DNA of 64,000 bases from an uncultured Clostridia bacterium (GCA_947383835.1 CANDEV010000002.1:62001-126000); one strand, 5' to 3'. Counted from the first letter of the stretch, positions 46,297 to 55,418 are shown. Notes: a model not told the origin generated them from the letters alone. Numbers and translations: made by a program.

Positions 46297-46503
46297 ATTA
46301 CAATTTGGTTAAATTTGTTGAAATGGTTTACAAATGAACGATTTGGCATATTGTGACAAAATTACACCATAAAATTCGTTGATTTGCATATAAATAATAA
46401 TGCTTAACATACATATTATTATCAATTTAATCATTATATTTTAATTTTTTACAATCTTTTCAAATAATTACCATAAAAGATTATTTATTTGCAAAATATA
46501 ATT

Positions 46504-46512
46504 TGCTATAAT
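46504..46512 (+). promoter_or_regulatory. Extended -10 promoter of the LytTR gene
   Basis: TGCTATAAT is a perfect extended -10 element. No good -35 box at 17 bp was found. The leader would be about 170 nt; the rest of the AT-rich gap shows no clear structure. Confidence 0.5.
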
Positions 46513-46690
46513 TAAACAAAATATGGCGGATTATGGCAAATATTAGTGCTAAGCGTTAGTATTTATTTCGATCCGTATATTCACATTTACACGGATCAGC
46601 GCAAGGGTCGGCAAAGCGTTCCGTTATTTTTCCGTGTCGTCCCTTTTGATGTCTTGATATTGCCATGTCCGAAAAGAAAGGACAGAGACT

Positions 46691-47410
46691 ATGGAGATAT
46701 TGATTTGTACCGGTTCAAAGTATTTATGGAAGAAGCTTTTTGCTCTTGCGGACAAATTTCTTTGCAGCAGAAGATCGCGTTATATGTCCGTATCATTCAA
46801 TCTTTTTTCGACGGAAAAAGCGATCGCCGCTGCTGTGGAAAAGCGAAAAGCGGCGATCGTGATAATTGACGTTCAGTCCTTTGATAATTGGCAGGAAATT
46901 GTTCAAAATATCGAGAGAATTAGCAGGACAGCAAGAATATGCCTTGTTTCGTCAAGTCCGGACGCCGCAGTAAAGGCGGTAAACGGATTGAAAAGCGTTT
47001 GCGGATATATTCTCGGATGCAGGCTTGAAAAAATGTTTGCCGAAGTGTTTTCGGAAATTTACAGCAGATTGCGGACTGTTTGCGGAGGGATCGCATTGAC
47101 CCGCTGCAGCAGTGTGGAAAAGATAATCCCCTTTGACGATGTGTTTTTTATTGAGACTGTTAAGCAGACCCATATGTGCAGAATATTACATAAAAACGGT
47201 TCCGACGAAATAAGGGCGGATATTTCAAAGCTGATATGGGAGCTGCCCGAAGCGTTTTGCATAACCCGTTCATCTGCAATAGCTAATCTTTCCAATGTAA
47301 CGGCTTTTTCAGATGGCGGATTGATTTTCAGCGACGGCAGCTCATGTCCATGTGTGAAAAAATATTTTTCGGAAATTTTAGAGCTTTTAAAGCAAACGAT
47401 TATAAAATAA
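46691..47410 (+). CDS. LytTR-type DNA-binding regulator with atypical N-terminal domain
   Basis: Residues 140-235 match a LytTR DNA-binding domain (VEKIIPFDDVFFIETVKQTHMCRILHKNG, CITRSSAIANLSNVTAFSDGGLIFSDG). Residues 1-125 have a receiver-like alternating pattern (AAIVIIDVQSFDNWQEIV, ARICLVSSSPDAAVKAV, GYILGCRLEKMFAEVFSEI). Asp of VIIDVQ could be the phosphoacceptor, but the usual acidic pair near the start is missing. So it is a degenerate response regulator or a stand-alone regulator. No histidine kinase is nearby. AAAGGA before the ATG. Confidence 0.75.
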   Translation: MEILICTGSKYLWKKLFALADKFLCSRRSRYMSVSFNLFSTEKAIAAAVEKRKAAIVIIDVQSFDNWQEIVQNIERISRTARICLVSSSPDAAVKAVNGLKSVCGYILGCRLEKMFAEVFSEIYSRLRTVCGGIALTRCSSVEKIIPFDDVFFIETVKQTHMCRILHKNGSDEIRADISKLIWELPEAFCITRSSAIANLSNVTAFSDGGLIFSDGSSCPCVKKYFSEILELLKQTIIK

Positions 47411-47426
47411 AAAGTCTCCTTATAAT

Positions 47427-47548
47427 TATAGCAATCCAACAAAATAATAACCGTATCTGTAGGGGACGGGTTTCCCGTCCCGCTGATTCATAATGCGGGC
47501 GGGGAGACCCCGCCACTACAAAAGGCATTATTTTATAGGATTGCTATA
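47427..47548. mobile_element. GC-rich MITE-like element with terminal inverted repeats
   Basis: The ends TATAGCAATCC and GGATTGCTATA are perfect inverted repeats, extended inward with a few mismatches (AACAAAATAAT against ATTATTTTATA). Inside are two hairpins, GGGACGGG-TTT-CCCGTCCC and GGCGGGG-AGA-CCCCGCC, flanked by TGTAG and CTACA. TA at both ends may be the target duplication. It encodes nothing and must have been moved by a transposase from elsewhere. Confidence 0.75.
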
Positions 47549-47590
47549 GGCAGATAAACGGTACGGAAGTATGTTACCCATAAAAGCAAT

Positions 47591-47634
47591 TTACCCTTAC
47601 CGGTAATGTGTGCCAATAAGGGTAAAGACTTTTT
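47591..47634 (+). terminator. Probable terminator of the LytTR gene, beyond the MITE
   Basis: TTACCCTTA and TAAGGGTAA form a stem with a 17-nt loop, followed by AGACTTTTTAATT. In the other direction the T tract is poor, so it probably serves the plus strand, though it also lies just past the GLUG gene. Confidence 0.5.
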
Positions 47635-47639
47635 AATTA

Positions 47640-50600
47640 TCATACAGGGGATTTTTCTTTGTTTTTTTCAGATTTTTTATTGGAAGCTTTTGGCGTATTT
47701 TTCTTTATCCTGATGATTATTATCAGAATAATAATTGCCGCCGCTGCCGCAGAAGCCGCAGCTATTATCAGCATGGCAGCGTCTCTTTCCGAAACCGTTA
47801 TAAGCGCGCTGTTTCCTGAGATTTCCACAACGAGATATTTTCCGTCGATCTCAGCTTCGGCAGTTCTCTGAACACCGTTTTCTGTTACGGTCACAATCGC
47901 TTTCGACGGCTTTATATCGGGAAGAAATCTCACTCTGTGTACTGCCGCTCCGTCGTCGGGGACAGTTATGCTCCAGCTTTCGGAATTTTCTCCTAAGCTT
48001 CCCGCTTCGGCTATAAGCTTGTCGCTGCTTGTAAAATTGCCCTCCGCAATAAATATCGGCAGCCCGCCGTCACGCTTTTCGGTTGACTCAAGAGACGTTA
48101 CGAATTTTGAGTAGACCGCGTTTATCTCCGCTCCAAAGGTTATATTTTCGTAGTCAAAATCCTCCCATTCACCGAAATTTCCGTCCTTTTGGGGAACGTC
48201 CGGTATCTGTTCCGCTGTGAGGCTTTCGCCGTATTCGATCGGAAGGACTTTTACGATCTCGTCCTCCGAAATAAATGTAAGCTCTATATTTTTAAACGCC
48301 TTGGGAGTAGTTTCCATAGATACCATTTGTTCGTAAGGAACAGGGCAGGCTATACCGCTGTAGCTTATTCCGTCAACAGCGCCTATGCCGCTGTCAATAA
48401 AGGTGTTGTTTTGAATTTCACCTTTAAAGTCGCTGTATCCTGCAACTGCTCCTATACGCTCGGTACCCTCTTCAATAATGACAAAGCTTTTGCAGTTCTT
48501 CATATCGTGTGCAGTGCCTGCAATTCCGCCAACGTAGTCCTTTCCGCTTACACGGCACTTTGCACTGCAGCCTTGTATGGCAGCGTCCGATTTTCCCGCA
48601 ATTCCGCCTGTGCAGTCTCCGTCTGTGGACTTAACGTCTCCGAAGCCGCAGCAGTCTATAAGACAGCCTGTGGACATCTCTCCAGCAATTCCGCCCGCTC
48701 TTCCTTTCTTGGAAATTACTTCGCCGTAGTTTACGCTGTCGCGGATAACGGTTTTTGACTGGTATATAAAATTGAACGAACGAGTGCCTATTCTTTCAAT
48801 GTCGCCTTCGGGGTCGAAATCGTACTCTACAGCCATAGAGCCCGCTATACCTCCCACGCAGAGGTCGCCGTTGATCTCACCGTAATTTTCGCACCGTTCC
48901 ACCTTTCCGTCGGACTGTCCAGCGGAATCCTCCGAGGAAATATCGTCTGTGTAATCTTCAATATCTGCCGACGTCTCGCTTATCTCGTCCACAAGGTCAA
49001 GGATAGTGTCGGAAATTTCAGATGTCTTCCTGTTTATCTGACGGAAATTCTCAGCAATGCTGCTCATTGCCGAGCCCGTAATGTCACCGAATTCGTCTCC
49101 GAGACCTACAATATTTCCGAGCGCTGCAGAAAGTCTGTCTCTGACAGCGATAATATCATCGTCCGCTCCGACAAATTCAATTTTGTCCTTGCCCGAAAAA
49201 TATTCGAGAATGTCAACTGTTTGAGAAAATGCGTCCTTTATCTGTTCTGAGGAGGTTCTTGCATTTTCTGTGCAGTCCTCTGCAAACCATACAGCGGCAA
49301 CAAGCTGTGCGGAGGCCCTGTCAAAATAATCCCATGATTCGGTAATTCGGTCAATAATATTGTCGGCGGATACTGAAGCACCGTTCAGATCCTGATTTGC
49401 TTCCTTTAAATATTTTATAAAACCGAAGATACCCGATGTATTTGTCTGTGCCGTTACGTCGCCGATAGATGTTGAAAACATATTTCCCGAGCTTTGCAGA
49501 TGTGTAAAGTTCTGTCCAAGATCGGAAGAAATGCTTTTGAGCTGACTGTCAAGATTTTTTACAGCTTCAGAGGATATTATATTTGTGACGGCTTCGGTAA
49601 TTCCCGAAAGACTTTCAAACATATCCGCCAATGATTTATCGGAAAGAATGTTAGCGATTTCCTGAAGATAAGTACCTATAGTACCCTCGTCAAATCCGCC
49701 GACGATTCCCCATGAAATGGTGGAATTTCTTATACGCTGAGCAAATCTGTCAGCCGCTTCCGAAAGCTGTTCAAGCTGCTTTTTTATTTCTTCTTTTTCT
49801 TTTTCTATTTCGGGGTCGTTTGATACGCCGTTCAAAGCCTCAACAAGTCTCGCGGCAGTTCCCGAAAGATTTCCCGCAGCATTTGATATGCCTTGTATCG
49901 AGTACCCAAGATTTGTCAGAGCAGTATTCATGCTTTGTTCATCGCCTACAGAGCTTTGAAGCTCGCCGAATGAATTGTCCAAAGAAGCGGAAGCTTGCTT
50001 AAAGCTGTCCACAGCGTCGGATAAGCTTTGCAGAATGGGGAACAGGACTTTCATTCCCTCGTCCGCTGTCTGTAAAGAGTCGGATACTAACTGTACCGAA
50101 TTTTTCAAGTTGGAAAACGCGTCCGACATAGAGTTTGAAGCGTCCTCAAGACTTTGAGCGGCAGGCGCAGCCATGTCGATAAAGTCGGAGATACGTGAGC
50201 TTAACTCGTTTACCGCGTCAATATCAGTATTTATGATATTGTCAGTCTTGTCAAGAAATTCATCGGATATCTGTCTTGCATTTTCAAGCTCGCCGCATAT
50301 TTCGTCCCAGTTTGCGGAAAGCTCCGAGGAATCTGCGTCGGCATCGTTTATGGTGCGGTCGATAAGGACGTTCAGCTCGTCAAGCTGTTTGCGGAGCTTG
50401 CTCATGGTACGCTCCGAGAACAGCAGAGAAATATGAGGCTCCGCCTGACCCACAATGCCGCCTGTGTCCTTACGTCCGTTTATAACTCCGTAATTTTCGC
50501 AGCCGCTTATGTAGCCCTCCTGCCTGCCCGCAATTCCGCCGACGTTGTAGCCAACGTGTATATAGCCTACGTTTCCTCTGTTAATGCAGTTCTGTATATT

Positions 50601-51347
50601 TCCTGAGGAGTACCCCGCAATGCCGCCCTCGTCGGTTATCTCGGTGGCGTTTTCGGTGGAGTAAATGTCGTCTATACTGATATTATCCAGATCCATAGAA
50701 TCGTCGAAAGCCATAACGTTTACCGAGGAGCTGTTTTCGCAGTTTACGATAATGCCGTGATTTTCTCCGGCAACGCCGCCTGTGTAGTGCCTTGCCTGAA
50801 CAAGTCCCGACGTTTTGCAGCCCACTATCAGACCTGTTTTTTCGTTAGTACCTGCAATGCCTCCGCAGCGTTCCTTGCCGCTGACCATTCCGCTGAAGGA
50901 GCAGCTTAGAATTTTTCCTCTGTTTACTCCCACGATTCCACCGCACTCAGACGCGCTTCCGGTTGGAACAGTTCTTCCGTGTACGTTAAGATTTTTAACA
51001 GTACCCTCTTTTTCAATGTATCGGAAAAGACCCATGTCAGAGCCGCTTTCCGTTATGCTGAGTCCCGAAATTGTGTGACCGTTTCCCTCTAAAGTCCCGC
51101 AGAATGTGGGGATAGATTTGAAATCGGAGGAAAGCTCAATGTCACATTCCAAAGAGTACTTTTTTCCTCTTGTGCTGCTGTCAAGTACGCAGCTTTTTAC
51201 AAATTCCGCAAAATCCTCCTGCGATACAATGGGTATCACGTCCGCAGCAGATTTTTCCGCAAATACTGCGGCAGGGGCGGCAAATGTCATTGTCATGGCT
51301 GCCGCCGTTAAAAACGAGAATATTTTGCCGAAAAGCTTTTTATTCAT
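47640..51347 (-). CDS. Large GLUG-repeat, helical-stalk, membrane-anchored surface protein
   Basis: The 1235-residue protein has a signal peptide (KKLFGKIFSFLTAAAMTMTFAAPAAVFA). Residues about 60-330 are GLUG-type beta-helix repeats (TLEGNGHTISGLSI, ECGGIVGVNRGKILSC, YVGGIAGRQEGYISGCENYG). A long helical region (about 340-830) follows with heptad-like Ser/Asp/Leu repeats. A second GLUG block (CENYGEINGDLCVGGIAGSM) leads to a beta domain, a C-terminal membrane span of Ala and Ile, and a Lys-rich tail. AAGGAGG lies 9 nt before the chosen ATG, inside the end of the RND gene (8-bp overlap), so translation is coupled. Probably an external partner of that transporter. Confidence 0.82.
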   Translation of the reverse strand: MNKKLFGKIFSFLTAAAMTMTFAAPAAVFAEKSAADVIPIVSQEDFAEFVKSCVLDSSTRGKKYSLECDIELSSDFKSIPTFCGTLEGNGHTISGLSITESGSDMGLFRYIEKEGTVKNLNVHGRTVPTGSASECGGIVGVNRGKILSCSFSGMVSGKERCGGIAGTNEKTGLIVGCKTSGLVQARHYTGGVAGENHGIIVNCENSSSVNVMAFDDSMDLDNISIDDIYSTENATEITDEGGIAGYSSGNIQNCINRGNVGYIHVGYNVGGIAGRQEGYISGCENYGVINGRKDTGGIVGQAEPHISLLFSERTMSKLRKQLDELNVLIDRTINDADADSSELSANWDEICGELENARQISDEFLDKTDNIINTDIDAVNELSSRISDFIDMAAPAAQSLEDASNSMSDAFSNLKNSVQLVSDSLQTADEGMKVLFPILQSLSDAVDSFKQASASLDNSFGELQSSVGDEQSMNTALTNLGYSIQGISNAAGNLSGTAARLVEALNGVSNDPEIEKEKEEIKKQLEQLSEAADRFAQRIRNSTISWGIVGGFDEGTIGTYLQEIANILSDKSLADMFESLSGITEAVTNIISSEAVKNLDSQLKSISSDLGQNFTHLQSSGNMFSTSIGDVTAQTNTSGIFGFIKYLKEANQDLNGASVSADNIIDRITESWDYFDRASAQLVAAVWFAEDCTENARTSSEQIKDAFSQTVDILEYFSGKDKIEFVGADDDIIAVRDRLSAALGNIVGLGDEFGDITGSAMSSIAENFRQINRKTSEISDTILDLVDEISETSADIEDYTDDISSEDSAGQSDGKVERCENYGEINGDLCVGGIAGSMAVEYDFDPEGDIERIGTRSFNFIYQSKTVIRDSVNYGEVISKKGRAGGIAGEMSTGCLIDCCGFGDVKSTDGDCTGGIAGKSDAAIQGCSAKCRVSGKDYVGGIAGTAHDMKNCKSFVIIEEGTERIGAVAGYSDFKGEIQNNTFIDSGIGAVDGISYSGIACPVPYEQMVSMETTPKAFKNIELTFISEDEIVKVLPIEYGESLTAEQIPDVPQKDGNFGEWEDFDYENITFGAEINAVYSKFVTSLESTEKRDGGLPIFIAEGNFTSSDKLIAEAGSLGENSESWSITVPDDGAAVHRVRFLPDIKPSKAIVTVTENGVQRTAEAEIDGKYLVVEISGNSALITVSERDAAMLIIAAASAAAAAIIILIIIIRIKKNTPKASNKKSEKNKEKSPV

Positions 51348-53859
51348 TTGTGACCGCCTCCTTGTCCTCAAAAAATTCCACTGTGTCGGGTGTTTCTCCC
51401 GCAAGGGTCTGTACCGCTTCTCCCCGCGGATTTTCAATTCTCGCGTCCACATCGCCCACAATAACAGCCTTGATGTAGCCCTCGACTCTGCCGTTGATGT
51501 TACCGTGTATAAGACCGCTTACAACCATGCGGTTGCCTGAAATTTGCGTGCGTTCTGCCTTTTTAATAGTAAAGGACGTGCGCTCAATAATAGTGTCGCC
51601 TAAAAGGAGTATCTGCGGCAGTACGCCCATAACAAGGATTATCGAGATTATAGTACCTCTGCCGAGACATACTCCGATAGATGAGATTGCGCCGTCGGAG
51701 GAAAGCTGACCGATAAGTACGCCCGCCGCCGCAAGAATAGTACCGGACGTAATAATTGTCGGAAAAGCCTGATTAAGGGTCTCAATAACAGCCTGCTTGA
51801 TAGGCATTTCCTTTTTAAGCTCCATGTAGCGGCTTGAAATAACGATAGCATAGTCTATATTCGCGCCCATCTGAATTGAGTTTACAATAAGGTAGCTAAG
51901 GAAGTACAAGCTGTTCTGCTCCAGATATGGGAACGAGAAGTTCATCCAGATACTGCCTTGAATTACCGCTATAAGCAGAACGGGGAGTCCCGCCGAATTA
52001 AATGTGAACAGCAGCACGATGATTACGAACAGAGCTGACAGGATACTGATTATAAGGTTATCCGTTGAGAACGAGCTTGACAGGTCTCTGTCGCTGGTGG
52101 AGTTGCCTGCAAGGAAAACGCTGTCCGCCGGGTAATATTTCTCCGCCTCGGTGTGGACGGTGTTCAGAAACTCAAAGGTCTCGTCACTTTCTTCGGGCAG
52201 CGCAAGGTGCAGCAGAATACGGCTGTAATTGTCGCTTTTAAGCTGCAAAAGCGCGTCGCTAAGCTGATCGTGCAGATCCTCGAGAGTGTCCATAAGCTCG
52301 TCGTCAAGGGTAACATACCCTTTGTCAACCTCGTCATAGGTGAACATAAACATATCTATCAGCGGCACTCCGTATGCATCCAGACCGTTTACGACCTCGC
52401 CGTAATTCTCTTCGTTTATGGCATACGCCCCGTAAAGTACCTGTGCAACCTCATAATCAAGCTCCACAAGCTCGGAAAATTGCCTCGGAGTAAGCTTGTC
52501 GGTCAGCATATAACCGTCCATAGCCTCTGTGTTTGCAAGACCCTGAATGAAGTCTATCTCACTGTATTTTTCAAGGTTTGCTATAAGCTTGCTTTCCGAT
52601 TCGTAATCACCCGAGGGTACCATAAGAGCGACAAGGTTTGTTGAACCGAAATTGTCCTTTATCTTCTGCTCGGCAATTTTCGTCTCGTTCTGCCGCGCAG
52701 TCTGTAAGTCGGAAGTACCGTAGCAATAAGGACATTTACTTGAGAAAAAGAACGCCGCAACGGTAACAAGCACAAAAATCGGAGGGATAACAAATCTTGA
52801 AATATATGCAAATTTACCCACCGCTGAAATTTTCGGTACGAAGTTTTTATGGACTGTTTTGTCGATAAGCTTTGAAAAAAGCATGATAAGTCCCGGCATA
52901 AGAGTAAATACCGACAAAAGACTGAAAAATATCGCCTTTATAAGCACAACGCCCAGGTCTGCGCCTATCTTGAATTTCATGAACATCAGCGCAACCAGTC
53001 CTGATATTGTGGTAAGACTGCTGGAGGATATTTCCGGTATAGCCTTGCTCAAAGCTGCAATACAGGCTTCTCTTGCGGGTAGAAGCTCATGCTCCTCGCT
53101 GTAGCGGTGAATAAGAATGATAGCGTAGTCTATAGCAAGAGCAAGCTGGAGGACTATCGTTACCGAGTCGGAGATAAAGGAAATAGTGCCGAACATGAAG
53201 TTTGTACCCATATTAAGCACCGCGGCAGCGCCGAATGTCATTACCAGTACCGGTATTTCCGCGTAGGCTTTGGAAGTGAAAAGCACCACCAAAAGAATAA
53301 TGACCGCAGCGATAACGATAATGACCTGCATTTCCTCCGCAAGCTGCGCGCCGGGGTCAACGCCCACCGCCGTGGAGTAATATACATCATAGTCTGATAA
53401 AAGCTCCTTTATTTTGTTCATAGCGTCAACGCTTATTTCATCGGACTCCTCGCCGTCAAAGGTCACGGAGAACATAGCATAGGTGGTCTTGTAATGCTCC
53501 TCCGTGTCGTCAAAGTCAACGGAGGTCACGCCGCTTATGTTTTCGATCTGTTCCGCAAGCTTTTCGGCAGTGTCGTAAGTAACGTTGGCGACCATTACCG
53601 AAGCCGTCCCGTATGTAACAAATTCCTCGTCCATAATGGTAAGGCTCTGACGGGTCTCTGTGTCGTCCGCAAGATATTTTGTAATATCGTTTTCAACGTT
53701 TACCCAGTCCTTTGCAAAGACGCAGAAGATCAGTGCAAAAATGAAAAGCAGGAAAAATAAATTCCGCTTGTCAACAATAAATGTGGCAAGCTTATACATA
53801 AAGCTTTCATTCTGCTCCTCGCCTGTTGGAGAAGCAGAGGAAATTTTTTTGTCAGCCAA
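51340..53859 (-). CDS. RND superfamily (MMPL-type) transporter
   Basis: About 839 residues with twelve predicted spans in the RND order: one span, a large outer loop, five spans, and the same again. Motifs: LALAIDYAIILIHRYSEEHELLPAREA in the first half and MGANIDYAIVISSRYMELKKEMPIKQAV in the second, which hold the proton-relay Asp residues of MMPL/YdfJ proteins. The C-terminal tail after the last span (VVSGLIHGNINGRVEGYIKAVIVGDVDARIENPRG) looks like a short beta-solenoid. I favour a TTG start (LADKKISSASPT) with AAAGGGTG 9 nt before it; earlier in-frame ATGs overlap the promoter. Likely substrates are lipids or peptides, which is inference. Confidence 0.85.
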   Translation of the reverse strand: MADKKISSASPTGEEQNESFMYKLATFIVDKRNLFFLLFIFALIFCVFAKDWVNVENDITKYLADDTETRQSLTIMDEEFVTYGTASVMVANVTYDTAEKLAEQIENISGVTSVDFDDTEEHYKTTYAMFSVTFDGEESDEISVDAMNKIKELLSDYDVYYSTAVGVDPGAQLAEEMQVIIVIAAVIILLVVLFTSKAYAEIPVLVMTFGAAAVLNMGTNFMFGTISFISDSVTIVLQLALAIDYAIILIHRYSEEHELLPAREACIAALSKAIPEISSSSLTTISGLVALMFMKFKIGADLGVVLIKAIFFSLLSVFTLMPGLIMLFSKLIDKTVHKNFVPKISAVGKFAYISRFVIPPIFVLVTVAAFFFSSKCPYCYGTSDLQTARQNETKIAEQKIKDNFGSTNLVALMVPSGDYESESKLIANLEKYSEIDFIQGLANTEAMDGYMLTDKLTPRQFSELVELDYEVAQVLYGAYAINEENYGEVVNGLDAYGVPLIDMFMFTYDEVDKGYVTLDDELMDTLEDLHDQLSDALLQLKSDNYSRILLHLALPEESDETFEFLNTVHTEAEKYYPADSVFLAGNSTSDRDLSSSFSTDNLIISILSALFVIIVLLFTFNSAGLPVLLIAVIQGSIWMNFSFPYLEQNSLYFLSYLIVNSIQMGANIDYAIVISSRYMELKKEMPIKQAVIETLNQAFPTIITSGTILAAAGVLIGQLSSDGAISSIGVCLGRGTIISIILVMGVLPQILLLGDTIIERTSFTIKKAERTQISGNRMVVSGLIHGNINGRVEGYIKAVIVGDVDARIENPRGEAVQTLAGETPDTVEFFEDKEAVTNE

Positions 53860-53891
53860 TTTCGATAACACCCTTTCGATCTGATTTCTAA

Positions 53892-53920
53892 AAAAATTGT
53901 ATAACATTTTGCAGGTGTTT
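53892..53920 (-). promoter_or_regulatory. Promoter of the RND/GLUG operon
   Basis: Minus strand TTGAAA, 17 bp, TACAAT, about 33 nt before the TTG start codon. The 382-bp gap to the next gene is otherwise AT-rich, with a TATAAT at 54184 that may serve the plus-strand gene. Confidence 0.55.
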
Positions 53921-54241
53921 TCAATATACAATTTTGCCCGTTTGTCTGATTTACAGGCAGTTGGGGTGTAAATGATTTTTACTTTCGCGGAAAGAATTTT
54001 GTGCATTTTTTACAATATTATAAATGGACGCAGAAAGACAACAGCCGTTATGACATATTACAACTGCACAAGGCGATTGCGGTAAAATATACTAAATATC
54101 ATATATAAGACTTCCATGCTTTTTATTATGTGATAAATTTACAGCAAATTATGATAAATAAAGTTTTTTCTAAATAAATAATATATAATTAGCTTGATCC
54201 GATCGAATCAACAAAAATATATTATGAAAGGAAATTTTTTT

Positions 54242-54613
54242 ATGGCACTTGTTACTCTTTATCGCGGATTAAGAAATAAAAATGAAAGGGAACGTATTAT
54301 GGAATATCAGACAGCAGGAGGAAAGCCGGCCTCTGCTGCTCCTACCGCTCCCACCGAAGAGGAGATCAAAGGTTACAATGAAAAAGCAACGGCAGGAGAA
54401 TGCTACCCGCCTCCTCCTGATAAAGTCATATTGACAGAATTTACGGAGTACACTTATTGTGAGAATATTGCAAGGCAATTTGGTTCTCGTTCCGGATATA
54501 CAATTGCTATTCAAATTGATGAGCAATATATACGGGCTTTTGAAAACGATCCGCTTGAACACGGCGTTCTTATAAGGAGCGATACTCCGCTTCATTCGGT
54601 AGCTCTTATATGA
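54242..54613 (+). CDS. Small protein resembling ADP-ribosyltransferase-fold proteins
   Basis: A 123-residue protein, MALVTLYRGLRNKNERERIM. LYRG near the N-terminus resembles the R motif of ART-fold enzymes. Then a Pro-rich stretch (GGKPASAAPTAPTEEEI), and VILTEFTEYTYCENIARQFG followed by SGYTIAIQIDEQYI and HGVLI, an order seen in DUF4765-like and enterotoxin-like ART domains. A catalytic Glu motif is not certain. No signal peptide. AAAGGAAA lies 7 nt before the ATG. It stands alone, ahead of a strong bidirectional terminator. Assignment to ART is my pattern match only. Confidence 0.5.
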   Translation: MALVTLYRGLRNKNERERIMEYQTAGGKPASAAPTAPTEEEIKGYNEKATAGECYPPPPDKVILTEFTEYTYCENIARQFGSRSGYTIAIQIDEQYIRAFENDPLEHGVLIRSDTPLHSVALI

Positions 54614-54671
54614 TTATAAGTATGCACAATTCGGTTTTTGCAAAATGTCTCATGTCCATGTTGCTTTAGTA

Positions 54672-54715
54672 AAAAAATCGTCCGCAGAACAAATCAGATC
54701 TGCGGACGATTTTTT
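54672..54715. terminator. Shared bidirectional terminator
   Basis: AAAAAATCGTCCGCAGA and TCTGCGGACGATTTTTT form a perfect 17-bp stem, loop 10 nt, between convergent genes. Confidence 0.93.
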
Positions 54716-54905
54716 ATGACAAACGAATGCTGTCAACCTCTTTCCTTGCCGTTTCCGCATTGTCCTCCAGTACGTTCACGACGCTGCCGTCCGGGAGAGT
54801 CTTGTTGTCTGTGATAATGCTGGTGTAATATTTCCCGTTTATCTGCTGCGGATCTTTACGATCCACTCTTGCGGAATTGCCGTGCTTTATCAATCTTTTT
54901 TCCAT
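54714..54905 (-). CDS. Small hypothetical protein
   Basis: A 63-residue, charged, cytosolic protein (KRLIKHGNSARVDRKDPQQING). It contains a beta-prone middle (KYYTSIITDNKTLPDGSVVNVLED) and I do not recognise it. GGAGG lies before the ATG and it follows the helical protein gene by 12 nt, so both are probably one transcript. Confidence 0.65.
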   Translation of the reverse strand: MEKRLIKHGNSARVDRKDPQQINGKYYTSIITDNKTLPDGSVVNVLEDNAETARKEVDSIRLS

Positions 54906-54917
54906 AATATACCTCCG

Positions 54918-55346
54918 TTAAAGATAACTTTTTAAATCATCAATATATTTTTGTTCCTTGGAGAGCATAAGCTTTGCCTCCTGAACAAGCTTTGGAGAGG
55001 CTGTGACGGAGCTGTTAAGCGCCTTGTTTATCTTGATAACGCCCATGTTAGTCCCCTGAATAAGCATTTCCGCAATATGCTCCGTGGAGTTATCTTTTGC
55101 ACAGTTCATGGCAATTCCCATTGAAGTCATGATTTTTGTCATCTTGGGGACAGGCTCAGGCTTTATGTTCTGCGAACGCATCTCTCCCATAAGCTGGTTT
55201 GTCTGGTTTTTGTAGTTTGAAAGCTGCATTCTCAGCTCACTTTTAAGCTTTGAGTCCTGTACCTTCGGGAAAACCTTCCGTATAGAGCTTGTTCCCATTT
55301 CAGCATTTTGGTATAAAGCATTGTAAAGCTTGTCTTGGCTGTACAT
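54918..55346 (-). CDS. Helical protein of unknown function
   Basis: A 142-residue, Met- and Lys-rich protein predicted to be all helical (YSQDKLYNALYQNAEMGTSS, KLKSELRMQLSNYKNQTNQLMGEMRS), reminiscent of ferritin-like or DUF2383-like four-helix bundles but without clear metal ligands. Start chosen at MYSQDKLYN, with AAAGGA 9 nt upstream. It is divergent from a membrane protein gene. No function can be given. Confidence 0.6.
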   Translation of the reverse strand: MYSQDKLYNALYQNAEMGTSSIRKVFPKVQDSKLKSELRMQLSNYKNQTNQLMGEMRSQNIKPEPVPKMTKIMTSMGIAMNCAKDNSTEHIAEMLIQGTNMGVIKINKALNSSVTASPKLVQEAKLMLSKEQKYIDDLKSYL

Positions 55347-55418
55347 GGCTATCATTCCTTTCATGATATTATCAATAATAGTATTCCGCCGCTTCGGCAA
55401 ATATTTATAGGAATTATA

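Noticed and set aside
46546..46869. 107-residue open frame before the LytTR gene
   Set aside because: It overlaps the LytTR coding start in another frame, has no ribosome binding site and no family resemblance.
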